From a virus, in IMG/VR virus record IMGVR_UViG_3300044705_000157, positions 1 through 20,570 of that record: a DNA stretch of 20,570 nucleotides; one strand, written 5' to 3'. Position numbers and translations under genes: made by a program. Below the pieces are notes generated by a model, which worked only from the letters and a program-made list of their open reading frames with translations, had not been told where the DNA came from and made no database searches. Shown here piece after piece: positions 14,375 to 19,919 of the stretch. Every line of letters starts with the position of its first letter. Positions within the stretch are counted from its first letter, which is position 1.

Positions 14375-14563
14375 CTACTTCTCGGCACTAACCGTAATTC
14401 TAAGTAAACGTTCACGCCCAAAGGCCGCAAGTTTAACCACTTCCGCAATCTCAGTAGTAGGAACGTCAATCTTTATGCGAGTCGCCCCGTCGCCTCCCAC
14501 GCTCAAAGCTGATTGTATTTGCGGGATGGTCGCCGAGAACTCCGCTATAACCTTTTCTGACAT
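14375..14563 (-). CDS. Small hypothetical protein upstream of terminase
   Basis: A 62-residue protein from ATG 14563 (GGGGAG four to five bases upstream), overlapping the preceding membrane gene by 19 nt. Pattern: beta strand, Gly-rich turn (SVGGDGATRIKIDVP), helix (TTEIAEVVKLAAFG), strand (LLRITVSA). Small alpha/beta fold, unknown role. Confidence 0.55.
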   Translation of the reverse strand: MSEKVIAEFSATIPQIQSALSVGGDGATRIKIDVPTTEIAEVVKLAAFGRERLLRITVSAEK

Positions 14564-14772
14564 TGCACTCCCCAAACGCGATTCATAAGCCAGCTACCCG
14601 CTAGCCCGATGAAGCCAAGAGCTAACGTAGCCGCATCAATGCACGCACACGCTACAAGCAGCGTCATTACAACTACTATGCCCCATAGCAGCCTGCCCAC
14701 TTGTCCCAGGCCGTAAATAGCCATCGCAAGAAGCAAGAGCCCTAGTAGGCTGTCGATCCTTACCTCAATCAT
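14545..14772 (-). CDS. Small membrane protein, two TM segments
   Basis: A 75-residue protein with GGAG six bases before ATG and two or three hydrophobic stretches (LLGLLLLAMAIYGLG; LLWGIVVVMTLLVACACI; LALGFIGLAGSWL). It ends with basic residues. Holin-like in size, but it lies far from the endolysin and upstream of the terminases, so the role is unknown. Confidence 0.6.
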   Translation of the reverse strand: MIEVRIDSLLGLLLLAMAIYGLGQVGRLLWGIVVVMTLLVACACIDAATLALGFIGLAGSWLMNRVWGVQCQKRL

Positions 14773-14888
14773 CGCCAGCTCCTCAGAGAGCGCATTCCCA
14801 CAAGCTCTAACGCCCGCTCTAAGCTCTCAGCCGTTACCGCAACGTCGAAACTTACAGCGCCGTGCTTTACCCTAATCGAGAATCTCAT
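14769..14888 (-). CDS. 39-residue hypothetical protein
   Basis: A short gene held by ATGA overlaps on both sides: its ATG overlaps the upstream stop and its TGA overlaps the downstream ATG. The sequence (MRFSIRVKHGAVSFDVAVTA ..., ending RSLRSWR) gives a beta hairpin plus helix. Continuous coupling is the main support. Confidence 0.5.
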   Translation of the reverse strand: MRFSIRVKHGAVSFDVAVTAESLERALELVGMRSLRSWR

Positions 14889-15166
14889 CTGAAAAACCCA
14901 AGGGCGGGCTCGCTGGCATCAACTTCGAAATCCTGATCTTCTGGCCTAAAGCGCTTGAAGGACCTGCCAGGACAAGAAACTAGCAGCTGCTTAACTGCCT
15001 CCGCTGCTTTGCGAATACCTGGGCAGAGAATACACAACTCATCGAAGTTCTCCGCGACTACCTGGGCAAGAGCACTCTGGCGCTGCCAATACTCATCCTG
15101 CTCCACACGGCTAGCGGGAACCAGGATCTCCTTGCTCTGGCCCCGATCGTAGTACTCACGCGGCAT
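14885..15166 (-). CDS. Hypothetical protein
   Basis: A 93-residue protein with GAGGAG eight bases before ATG. It is largely helical with CILCPGIRKAAEAVKQLLVSC (three Cys) and a charged C-terminus rich in Asp/Glu. It overlaps the next gene by 4 nt and the previous one by 11 nt. Not recognised. Confidence 0.55.
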   Translation of the reverse strand: MPREYYDRGQSKEILVPASRVEQDEYWQRQSALAQVVAENFDELCILCPGIRKAAEAVKQLLVSCPGRSFKRFRPEDQDFEVDASEPALGFFR

Positions 15167-15365
15167 CGTCTGTGCTCCTCTTCCGGCAATGACGAGGCAA
15201 ATACTTAGAGCGTGAACTATGGCAGCGCCTACGAAAGTGCTTCAAGGTGCGCCCATCATCTTTGCGCTTCGGTGCTAACGGCTTGGGCTCCTCGGCAAGA
15301 ATCACCTTATAGGCCATGTCTTCAAGCGGCTTAGGCTCCGGCGAGGGCTGGCAATCTTCGTTCAA
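15156..15365 (-). CDS. Possible small basic protein
   Basis: A 69-residue ORF starting with TTG (GAAGGG upstream), or from an internal ATG at Met17. It contains two EPKPL repeats and a strongly basic C-terminus (HFRRRCHSSRSKYLPRHCRKR). It fills the start of the minus-strand operon, but the composition is biased and the start uncertain. Confidence 0.35.
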   Translation of the reverse strand: MNEDCQPSPEPKPLEDMAYKVILAEEPKPLAPKRKDDGRTLKHFRRRCHSSRSKYLPRHCRKRSTDDAA

Positions 15366-15372
15366 AACATCC

Positions 15373-15395
15373 CTTCTAAACTGACCGTTTAGAAG
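15373..15395. promoter_or_regulatory. Inverted repeat, possible operator
   Basis: CTTCTAAAC and GTTTAGAAG form a perfect 9-bp inverted repeat around TGACC, just upstream of the first minus-strand gene of the operon. It is a candidate repressor/activator site or an mRNA 5' hairpin. No T-tract makes it a clear terminator. Confidence 0.4.
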
Positions 15396-15428
15396 CCCCC
15401 AAGACGCCCGCTCAGGAGAGGTAAAAGT

Positions 15429-15560
15429 GTGAGTAAAGAGGAGAAAAGATACGGCGTCTTAGGAGCAGCAACAAATAAAGCCCCCAAGAGGGAGGCAGCA
15501 AAGGTGAGAGAAGGCAATAAAAATGCCCCGCCTCGTGCGGAGCTACTTATGCTTCTCTGA
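15429..15560 (+). CDS. Possible 43-residue basic protein
   Basis: GTG start with GGAGAGG seven bases upstream. The product (SKEEKRYGVLGAATNKAPKR, then EAAKVREGNKNAPPRAELLM) is basic, Gly/Asn-rich and ends in a short hydrophobic patch. A ribosome binding site and reasonable composition favour a gene, but it is short and unsupported by neighbours. Confidence 0.35.
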   Translation: MSKEEKRYGVLGAATNKAPKREAAKVREGNKNAPPRAELLMLL

Positions 15561-15571
15561 ATTTAGCAAAC

Positions 15572-15600
15572 AGCATACCAGCTGGGCGGGTCAAACGCAA
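15572..15600 (-). promoter_or_regulatory. Candidate late-operon promoter
   Basis: Read on the minus strand, TTGCGT, 17 bases and TATGCT form a plausible -35/-10 pair upstream of the whole packaging/structural operon. The match to consensus is only moderate, so this is tentative. Confidence 0.3.
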
Positions 15601-15615
15601 ATAGCATAAGCGGAA

Positions 15616-15641
15616 CCCCCGCCGTCGGAAACAAGCGGGGG
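15616..15641. terminator. GC-rich hairpin
   Basis: CCCCCGC (15616-15622) pairs with GCGGGGG (15635-15641). On the minus strand it follows the 15679-15954 gene and could end its transcript, though the U-tract is poor. On the plus strand it is followed by TAGTTTAAAC. Confidence 0.5.
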
Positions 15642-15678
15642 TAGTTTAAACGAGTAATTTTTTTCTTACAGATCTTGC

Positions 15679-15954
15679 TTAGCGATACGCAGTCTGCCTG
15701 GCAATCACCCCTTCCTGCTGTGCCGTAGCGGCCTCTAGCTGCGCCAGGTACTTTTCAGCTAGCTCAGCGCGCAAGATGCGCTCTGTGCGCAGAGTGCCGG
15801 TACCTACGTTCGGGTCCACCCAGTCAAGTCCCAGGGCTACGGGAGTCTCCATGCCTATCACAATCGCTCCTCCTCCCCCTGGAGCAGGACACCAGTACTT
15901 GATCTGGGTAGATGAAATGTGGAGTCCTTCTCCAACATCCACGAAAAACGTCAT
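15679..15954 (-). CDS. Hypothetical protein, divergent from endolysin
   Basis: A 91-residue protein with GGAG ten bases before ATG. The first half is beta-rich with a glycine run (CPAPGGGGAIVIG) and DWVDPNVGTGT; the second half is a helix (ERILRAELAEKYLAQLEAA). It may be a small virion or tail-fibre-associated protein. Not recognised. Confidence 0.5.
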   Translation of the reverse strand: MTFFVDVGEGLHISSTQIKYWCPAPGGGGAIVIGMETPVALGLDWVDPNVGTGTLRTERILRAELAEKYLAQLEAATAQQEGVIARQTAYR

Positions 15955-16040
15955 CGGCGTATCGCTCCTCTCACTAGCTTCACTCTAACTACTTTAGTAA
16001 TATACCAAACTATTACAAGAGCTTTTGTGAGAGGACAAAC
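15955..16040. promoter_or_regulatory. Divergent AT-rich promoter region
   Basis: An 86-bp AT-rich gap between divergent genes contains TAATATACC and, on the other strand, TATATT, either of which could serve as a -10. The endolysin's GAGAGGAC site lies at its right end, before the TTG start. Specific -35 boxes cannot be assigned. Confidence 0.4.
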
Positions 16041-18176
16041 TTGGCTGTTTTAAACGCTAAGGAATTAACTCAGGTCATGCCGAACCTTAGCGAGAAAGAC
16101 GCCAACTTCTACCTACCCTACCTGGTTGCTGCTGTTATCGAATTTGATATCACCACTCGAGGAAGACTTGCCGCATTCCTTGGAATCGGGGCCTACGAAA
16201 CAGGCGAACTCTCACAGTTCGTAGAGATTGGAGCTGACAACCAGCCCTATGCACCCTACATCGGGAGAGGCTTCTTTCAGCTTACCTGGAAAGCTGGCTA
16301 CGCTGCTTGTGGTCAATATTTTGGGGAAGATTTCATAACCAATCCAGCTCTCGTAGCTAAACCGGAGTGGGCGTTTAGAACAGCCGCCTGGTTCTTTAGA
16401 TACGGCAATGGAGACCAGGCAATATTCGCTGACAAAGGGGATTTTTGGAGCTGCTACATTCGAACAGCCGGAGGAGATAACGGCACCTATCCCCAGCGTA
16501 GGCAATATTACCTACGAGCGCTTTCAGTACTACCGCCAACCATAAAGGAGGATGCCAGGGTGGTAACAGGGCAAGATATCGTGAAAAGTTGCTACAAGCT
16601 GAAGGGAGCACCCTACCGGACGTGGACAGCCGGAGCGCCATTGCCCATGTGGCTTAACGATGGCCGGGGCGATCCACCGCCAGCGAGTTGGTTGCTGCAA
16701 GCTGGAGTGATGTGTCTCCCCGGAGACACGATAGTGCAGGCGTCACATGTGAATAGGGCCTATAAGCGGGTCTATAGTGGTGAGCTCGTCACTATCAAGA
16801 CAGCCAGCGGAAACAAGCTCTCCGCAACTCCGAATCACCCGATACTGACTAACCGAGGTTGGTTGGCCATCAAGAGTCTCAGAAAGGGCGATCGTGTAGT
16901 TGACTGCGCCAATACTGGGCAGCTCTTTGAGCCTGGGCCTAATCCAGACCACGAGTACGAACCAACCCATATCGAGCAGATCTATGAGCTTTGCGCGAAA
17001 CGCGGTTCTGCCGAGCGGATTGGAGTCGTACCTCTCGACTTCCACGGCGATGGGCGGCATGGCTATGTCGATGTTGTATTTCCACACCGCGAGCTGCGGG
17101 ACGGGGTTATATCCGCGCTCTCTGAGCAGCGTCGTCAACTCCTCTTCGCCAATGCCAACCTTATCGAGTTCTCGCTGGTGAGAAATGGCGCGACTAATGA
17201 GATAACGCTCCGAGCGCGATCTTCCTCTAGACCACTCGTTAGCCGAACGCGTAATAGCTTTCCGTTCTTCGGAGGTCATTCGGCTGTAGCGCAGCCTGCC
17301 AGCCTCAGAGTTGCTCCTAAGGACTCCGCGCTCCCTGAGTCGCGTATTGATAACTATCGTAGAGACCCCGAAAGCTTTAGCGATCTCGCGCGTTGTTTGT
17401 CCGGCGAGGTATTGGCGAACGATCTCATCAACATCGAGATCCAGTCGGAGAGGGTGAGGCTGCAAGGCTCTTTGTTCGGCGGCACTACGAATGTAGATGC
17501 CAGCTTCACGCAGGCGCTTAAGAATCGTGGATATGTTGACGCCGAGCCTTTTGGCGATGGAGACCGCTGCCTCTCCAGCGGTATAGGACTGGACAATGTC
17601 ATCCAAGTCGAGAGCCACGCGTTTTCCGGCCACGTTTATAACCTCCAAACGAATGCAGGCCAGTACATTGCCAATGGCATTGTAACACACAATTGCGCAG
17701 ACCTAATTTCCTGGGCAATGATGGATAACGGATTGGAGACGGTTTATGGCACTGAAGCTTTTGAGGATTTCCTTGTCGATATTCAAGATTTTGATCCTAG
17801 TGCTCCAGGTGTTCCGGGTGCTATAGCCTACGATCCCTACATAAGCGCCGCCGTAGGCAGCCAGGGGCACATTGCTTGCTACGTTAATGATGCAGTAATT
17901 ATTCAGGCCCTTGCTGGTACTCCTCCCTACTACGGGGTAACTGATGAGTTCACCGATGCTGAAACTTATTCGTGGGGAGGCGACACTTTATTTACTCGCT
18001 ATGGTTTTCTTCCGGGCGTGGACTACTCGAGCACATCTACTACTCCCATCGTTATTCCTCCTAAGTGGATTGCTATAAATCACGAAGGAATGCTGGTTGC
18101 CAACGGCAAAGACTACTCCGGCGGCTGGTATGACACCGGCTGGAGCAAGGGAGATTGGAGCTTTCATGGATCCTAA
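16041..18176 (+). CDS. Endolysin precursor: GH19-like + NlpC/P60-like, interrupted by an intein
   Basis: A 711-residue precursor starting at TTG with GAGAGG six to eight bases upstream. Residues about 20-160 resemble GH19 chitinase/lysozyme domains: AAFLGIGAYETGELSQFVE (Glu53 and Glu62 candidate acids), YIGRGFFQLTW, NPALVAKPEWAFRTAAWFF. Residues about 178-224 plus 552-660 form an NlpC/P60-like peptidase: CADLISWAMMDNG (Cys552 nucleophile) and GHIACYV (His610). Residues 225-551 are the intein. Splicing would give 384 residues and restore the peptidase active site. The protein would cleave both glycan and peptide bonds of peptidoglycan. The end overlaps the holin start by 11 nt. Confidence 0.85.
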   Translation: MAVLNAKELTQVMPNLSEKDANFYLPYLVAAVIEFDITTRGRLAAFLGIGAYETGELSQFVEIGADNQPYAPYIGRGFFQLTWKAGYAACGQYFGEDFITNPALVAKPEWAFRTAAWFFRYGNGDQAIFADKGDFWSCYIRTAGGDNGTYPQRRQYYLRALSVLPPTIKEDARVVTGQDIVKSCYKLKGAPYRTWTAGAPLPMWLNDGRGDPPPASWLLQAGVMCLPGDTIVQASHVNRAYKRVYSGELVTIKTASGNKLSATPNHPILTNRGWLAIKSLRKGDRVVDCANTGQLFEPGPNPDHEYEPTHIEQIYELCAKRGSAERIGVVPLDFHGDGRHGYVDVVFPHRELRDGVISALSEQRRQLLFANANLIEFSLVRNGATNEITLRARSSSRPLVSRTRNSFPFFGGHSAVAQPASLRVAPKDSALPESRIDNYRRDPESFSDLARCLSGEVLANDLINIEIQSERVRLQGSLFGGTTNVDASFTQALKNRGYVDAEPFGDGDRCLSSGIGLDNVIQVESHAFSGHVYNLQTNAGQYIANGIVTHNCADLISWAMMDNGLETVYGTEAFEDFLVDIQDFDPSAPGVPGAIAYDPYISAAVGSQGHIACYVNDAVIIQALAGTPPYYGVTDEFTDAETYSWGGDTLFTRYGFLPGVDYSSTSTTPIVIPPKWIAINHEGMLVANGKDYSGGWYDTGWSKGDWSFHGS
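16743..17633 (-). CDS. Putative homing endonuclease (HTH + Vsr/DUF559-like) encoded antisense within the intein
   Basis: A 296-residue protein from GTG 17633, with GGAGG (17646-17642) eight bases upstream; a longer ORF starts 19 codons earlier without a site. Residues 9-49 and 67-107 are two repeated helix-turn-helix units (LDDIVQSY...SIAKRLGV; VDEIVRQY...EIAKAFGV), the DNA-binding part. Residues about 150-230 resemble the Vsr/DUF559 PD-(D/E)xK nuclease fold: EEELTTLLRERGYNPVPQL, YNIDIAMPPIAVEVE (Asp189, Glu198, Glu200) and LLDMGWFVLVVWI. Residues 231-296 form an unclassified tail opposite intein blocks A and B. The gene lies wholly inside the intein and its codons face the sense codons in register. 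Homing function is inferred from domains and location. Confidence 0.78.
   Translation of the reverse strand: MAGKRVALDLDDIVQSYTAGEAAVSIAKRLGVNISTILKRLREAGIYIRSAAEQRALQPHPLRLDLDVDEIVRQYLAGQTTREIAKAFGVSTIVINTRLRERGVLRSNSEAGRLRYSRMTSEERKAITRSANEWSRGRSRSERYLISRAISHQRELDKVGIGEEELTTLLRERGYNPVPQLAVWKYNIDIAMPPIAVEVERYDSNPLGRTAFRAKLIDLLDMGWFVLVVWIRPRLKELPSIGAVNYTIALSETLDGQPTSVSQYRVIRSCGELVSAGCLDSDELTTIDPLIGPIHM
17642..17646 (-). promoter_or_regulatory. Ribosome binding site of the antisense nuclease gene
   Basis: GGAGG on the minus strand, eight bases before GTG 17633. The complementary plus-strand bases fall in the Asn-Leu codons of the intein's conserved VYNLQT block, so the site is embedded in splicing-essential sequence. 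It decides the start codon over an upstream GTG at 17690. Confidence 0.75.
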
Positions 18177-18471
18177 GAACCAGCAAATAAACCTGCTCTG
18201 CCTCACGATTCTAGGAGGCATGATCTTTATAGGAGTTTGCGTTCTGCTTATCGCGGGAGTTTCTACCGAAACTCTTGTAGCAGGAGGATTAGCTACAGTA
18301 TCAACTATTGTGGGAGTCTTGGGCGGAGTACTCCAGCAGACCAGTGTACGTTCTGTTGCTCAAAGTGATATTCCAGCACTCCTACGTTCTGTAGAAAATC
18401 ATCCTAATGAAAAAGCGGAGCCAGCAACTCCGCATCCTGCTAGTATCTTGTCGAACGAACCTACCTCTTAA
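18166..18471 (+). CDS. Holin-like membrane protein
   Basis: A 101-residue protein from ATG 18166 (GGAG five bases upstream; the longer ORF would run inside the endolysin). Two hydrophobic helices, about residues 10-30 (LLCLTILGGMIFIGVCVLLIAG) and 35-58 (TLVAGGLATVSTIVGVLGGV), are followed by a hydrophilic C-terminal tail. Size, topology and 11-nt overlap with the endolysin gene indicate the holin of the lysis cassette. Confidence 0.78.
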   Translation: MDPKNQQINLLCLTILGGMIFIGVCVLLIAGVSTETLVAGGLATVSTIVGVLGGVLQQTSVRSVAQSDIPALLRSVENHPNEKAEPATPHPASILSNEPTS

Positions 18472-18479
18472 TCTGCGAG

Positions 18480-18644
18480 TCACGGTGTGTGCGCTAGCGC
18501 CTGAATGATCTTGGATAGCATCGGCATCACCATCGGCGAAGCCGCCTCCCACATCCCGGCCAAGACGGCCGAAACTACAAAGAAAGCTCCCAGAATCATA
18601 AACACAACCACGATGTAAGTTCCGACCTGCTTGATCAGATTCAT
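18480..18644 (-). CDS. 54-residue single-span membrane protein
   Basis: ATG 18644 has AAGGAG eight bases upstream. Hydrophobic segment YIVVVFMILGAFFVVSAVLAGM (residues 10-31) follows a short basic N-terminus (MNLIKQVG); the C-terminus is Met/Pro-rich and amphipathic. It converges on the holin gene, ending 8 bp past its stop. It may be a second holin, an antiholin or an unrelated envelope protein. It is too short for default ORF calling but has a strong translation start. Confidence 0.65.
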   Translation of the reverse strand: MNLIKQVGTYIVVVFMILGAFFVVSAVLAGMWEAASPMVMPMLSKIIQALAHTP

Positions 18645-18673
18645 GCCCTATACTCCTTTTGTTGATCGTGTTA

Positions 18674-18711
18674 GGGGCGACGCTAAGAAACGTGCTCTCA
18701 TACGTCGCCCC
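18674..18711 (-). terminator. Hairpin downstream of zinc-ribbon gene
   Basis: A perfect 9-bp stem GGGGCGACG (18674-18682) / CGTCGCCCC (18703-18711) with a 20-nt loop starts six bases past the stop codon. There is no U-tract on the minus strand. It may separate expression of the 18718 gene from that of the small membrane gene. Confidence 0.5.
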
Positions 18712-18717
18712 GTTGGT

Positions 18718-19602
18718 CTACTTCGCTTCTTTGATCCTCTGAGCCTTTGCGGGACGCTTGTAAAAACCGAAGCTTGGATCACTATCGGAACGCTCGACCG
18801 TAGCCGTGAACCTAACCTGATCGCCTACACAAATACTGGGCAGCTCAAGCGCCGAAGGGACCGAACCCCAGACTTTCCAGCCCTCGAGAGATTCCACGAT
18901 CATCACGTGGCGTGAGCTCATCGCGTATTCCTTGAAGTACTCCTTGCTGACAGTCCCCTCTATGACGATGCGCCCTTCCGGAACCGGCGCTGCGACCTCT
19001 TTACGCTCTTCCTCTTGCTGCTCTTTTGCGTAGGATCTCACGATCGCAGCGGCTTGCTTCGGCGAAAGTCGCCCCGTGTGATCAAAACGAGAAGCTACAT
19101 CGAGAATGAAGTAGTTATCTCCCTCATATCCCTCGAGGATCTTCACAGCTTCAGGGTAATCCTCGCGAGCTTGGCTTTGACGATCATCGAGTTCTTCGCG
19201 CTCCCTGAGAACGGAGCGATCAAGCCTTGCCTGCTTTTTCAAGCGCAGAATCTCGAGCGTAGCGCGATCGGGGCAGTCCATCGTGTTGATTACGCAGTCC
19301 CAACCTATCGATACATAATCCTGGCTGGGTACGTGAAAGTAAAGACAGCTGTAGCGAAGATGCGCTCCACAATGATCACAGCGACTAGTGGTCTTATACA
19401 CACTGGTTCCACTCTGCGCTACAAGCTGCTGAGCTTTTCTACGTGCTTCTACGGCTCCCGGAGTAAGTAGCCCAGGAGCATCCGAACTGTTGTCGATCGC
19501 CGTGTAGAACTCGTAGTCCTCGGGCTGGATGTTGTTCCAGCTATGAACGTCATCTCGTGTGGCTGTTGGCACCATTTCCTCCTTTGTTTGGCTTGTCTTC
19601 AT
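18718..19602 (-). CDS. Zinc-ribbon / OB-like phage protein of unknown function
   Basis: A 294-residue protein. CDHCGAHLRYSCLYFH (around residues 75-90) followed by GWDCV suggests a zinc site. A charged helical segment (RLKKQARLDRSVLREREELDDRQ) and a C-terminal beta-rich region (RIVIEGTVSKEYFKEY ... KVWGSVPSAL ... GDQVRFTATVERSDSDPSFGFYKRPAKA) with an OB-like strand pattern follow. Similar proteins occur widely in actinophages, where they may bind nucleic acid; the function is not known to me. The ATG at 19602 suits the leaderless promoter; a GTG at codon 11, with AAAGGAGG upstream, could be an alternative start. Confidence 0.68.
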   Translation of the reverse strand: MKTSQTKEEMVPTATRDDVHSWNNIQPEDYEFYTAIDNSSDAPGLLTPGAVEARRKAQQLVAQSGTSVYKTTSRCDHCGAHLRYSCLYFHVPSQDYVSIGWDCVINTMDCPDRATLEILRLKKQARLDRSVLREREELDDRQSQAREDYPEAVKILEGYEGDNYFILDVASRFDHTGRLSPKQAAAIVRSYAKEQQEEERKEVAAPVPEGRIVIEGTVSKEYFKEYAMSSRHVMIVESLEGWKVWGSVPSALELPSICVGDQVRFTATVERSDSDPSFGFYKRPAKAQRIKEAK

Positions 19603-19608
19603 ACTCTA

Positions 19609-19637
19609 ATTATGCGCTTCAAAGCGCGTAATGTCAA
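19609..19637 (-). promoter_or_regulatory. Near-consensus promoter with internal inverted repeat
   Basis: TTGACA (19637-19632), a 17-bp spacer and CATAAT (19614-19609) lie six bases before ATG 19602: the best sigma-70-like promoter in the window, and leaderless. The spacer contains GCGCTT-CA-AAGCGC (19614-19627), a palindrome placed where a repressor would block polymerase. Confidence 0.82.
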
Positions 19638-19706
19638 TAGTCTGGGGTGATCTTTTCCCGGAAATCCTTGCAAGTCCCTGCTTCAGCATTTGTGCGCCTC
19701 GAAGAG

Positions 19707-19712
19707 TATAAT
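19707..19712 (+). promoter_or_regulatory. -10 box TATAAT of excisionase-like gene (leaderless)
   Basis: A perfect TATAAT is followed by six bases and ATG 19719. No ribosome binding site precedes this start, so translation would be leaderless. Confidence 0.72.
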
Positions 19713-19718
19713 GCAGCT

Positions 19719-19919
19719 ATGTTCAAGGACTACGAAGACGTTTTTGCGGCTGCCGAACGCTTCGGAATCAGCCCCTCTCAGACTAGAAAACTGTGCAAAA
19801 AGGGGATGATCCCAGGAGCGGTTTTCATAGCGAGGCGCTGGTTTATCCCTAAAGACGCGTGGCCCAAGAAGAGTCCTCGAGGAAGACCACCGCTACGGCG
19901 AGAGAAAGGTGAAAGGTAA
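19719..19919 (+). CDS. Excisionase / MerR-like HTH DNA-binding protein
   Basis: A 66-residue protein: AAERFGISPSQTRKLCKKGMIPGAVFIARRWFIPKDAW is the winged-helix pattern of HTH_17/Xis-like proteins, with a basic tail (KKSPRGRPPLRREKGER) reminiscent of an AT-hook. The leaderless promoter sets the start; the longer ORF would include the promoter. It may act in excision or transcription; no integrase is visible in this window. One-base overlap of stop with the next ATG. Confidence 0.7.
   Translation: MFKDYEDVFAAAERFGISPSQTRKLCKKGMIPGAVFIARRWFIPKDAWPKKSPRGRPPLRREKGER

Larger units (their letters stand above)
15366..15678. other. Control region between late operon and lysis side
   Basis: This 313-bp gap holds a palindrome (15373-15395), a possible 43-residue plus-strand gene (15429-15560), a candidate minus promoter (15572-15600) and a GC-rich hairpin (15616-15641). 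No other gene is seen in it. The position at the head of the structural operon makes it the likeliest site of late transcription control. Confidence 0.5.
16713..17693 (+). mobile_element. Intein in endolysin (327 residues)
   Basis: Block A is CLPGDTIVQ, with Cys225 as first nucleophile. Block B is SATPNHPILTNRGW, with His266. The C-terminal block is GHVYNLQTNAGQYIANGIV then T-H-N, with Cys552 as the +1 residue. All residues expected for a class 1 intein are present, so splicing should be functional. Between residues about 290 and 525 there is no LAGLIDADG or HNH motif in the sense frame. That middle stretch instead lies opposite a nuclease gene on the minus strand. Inteins favour catalytic sites of essential proteins, and this one sits exactly before the peptidase nucleophile. 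Confidence 0.92.

Noticed and set aside
16900-17181. Second plus-strand frame open inside the intein
   Set aside because: Composition is biased (Ser/Leu/Thr) and there is no start signal; a shadow of the two real overlapping frames.
17354-17602. Another minus-strand ORF inside the intein, in a different frame from the nuclease
   Set aside because: It overlaps the HTH repeats of the nuclease gene in another frame, and has no ribosome site or motif.
17688-17690. Upstream GTG start for the antisense nuclease gene
   Set aside because: No ribosome site, and the added 19 residues are only the reverse of the intein's conserved C-terminal block; GTG 17633 has GGAGG at ideal spacing.
16713-17693. 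Intein carries a sense-strand LAGLIDADG or HNH endonuclease
   Set aside because: No such motif appears in sense residues 290-525; the nuclease-like sequence is only on the minus strand.
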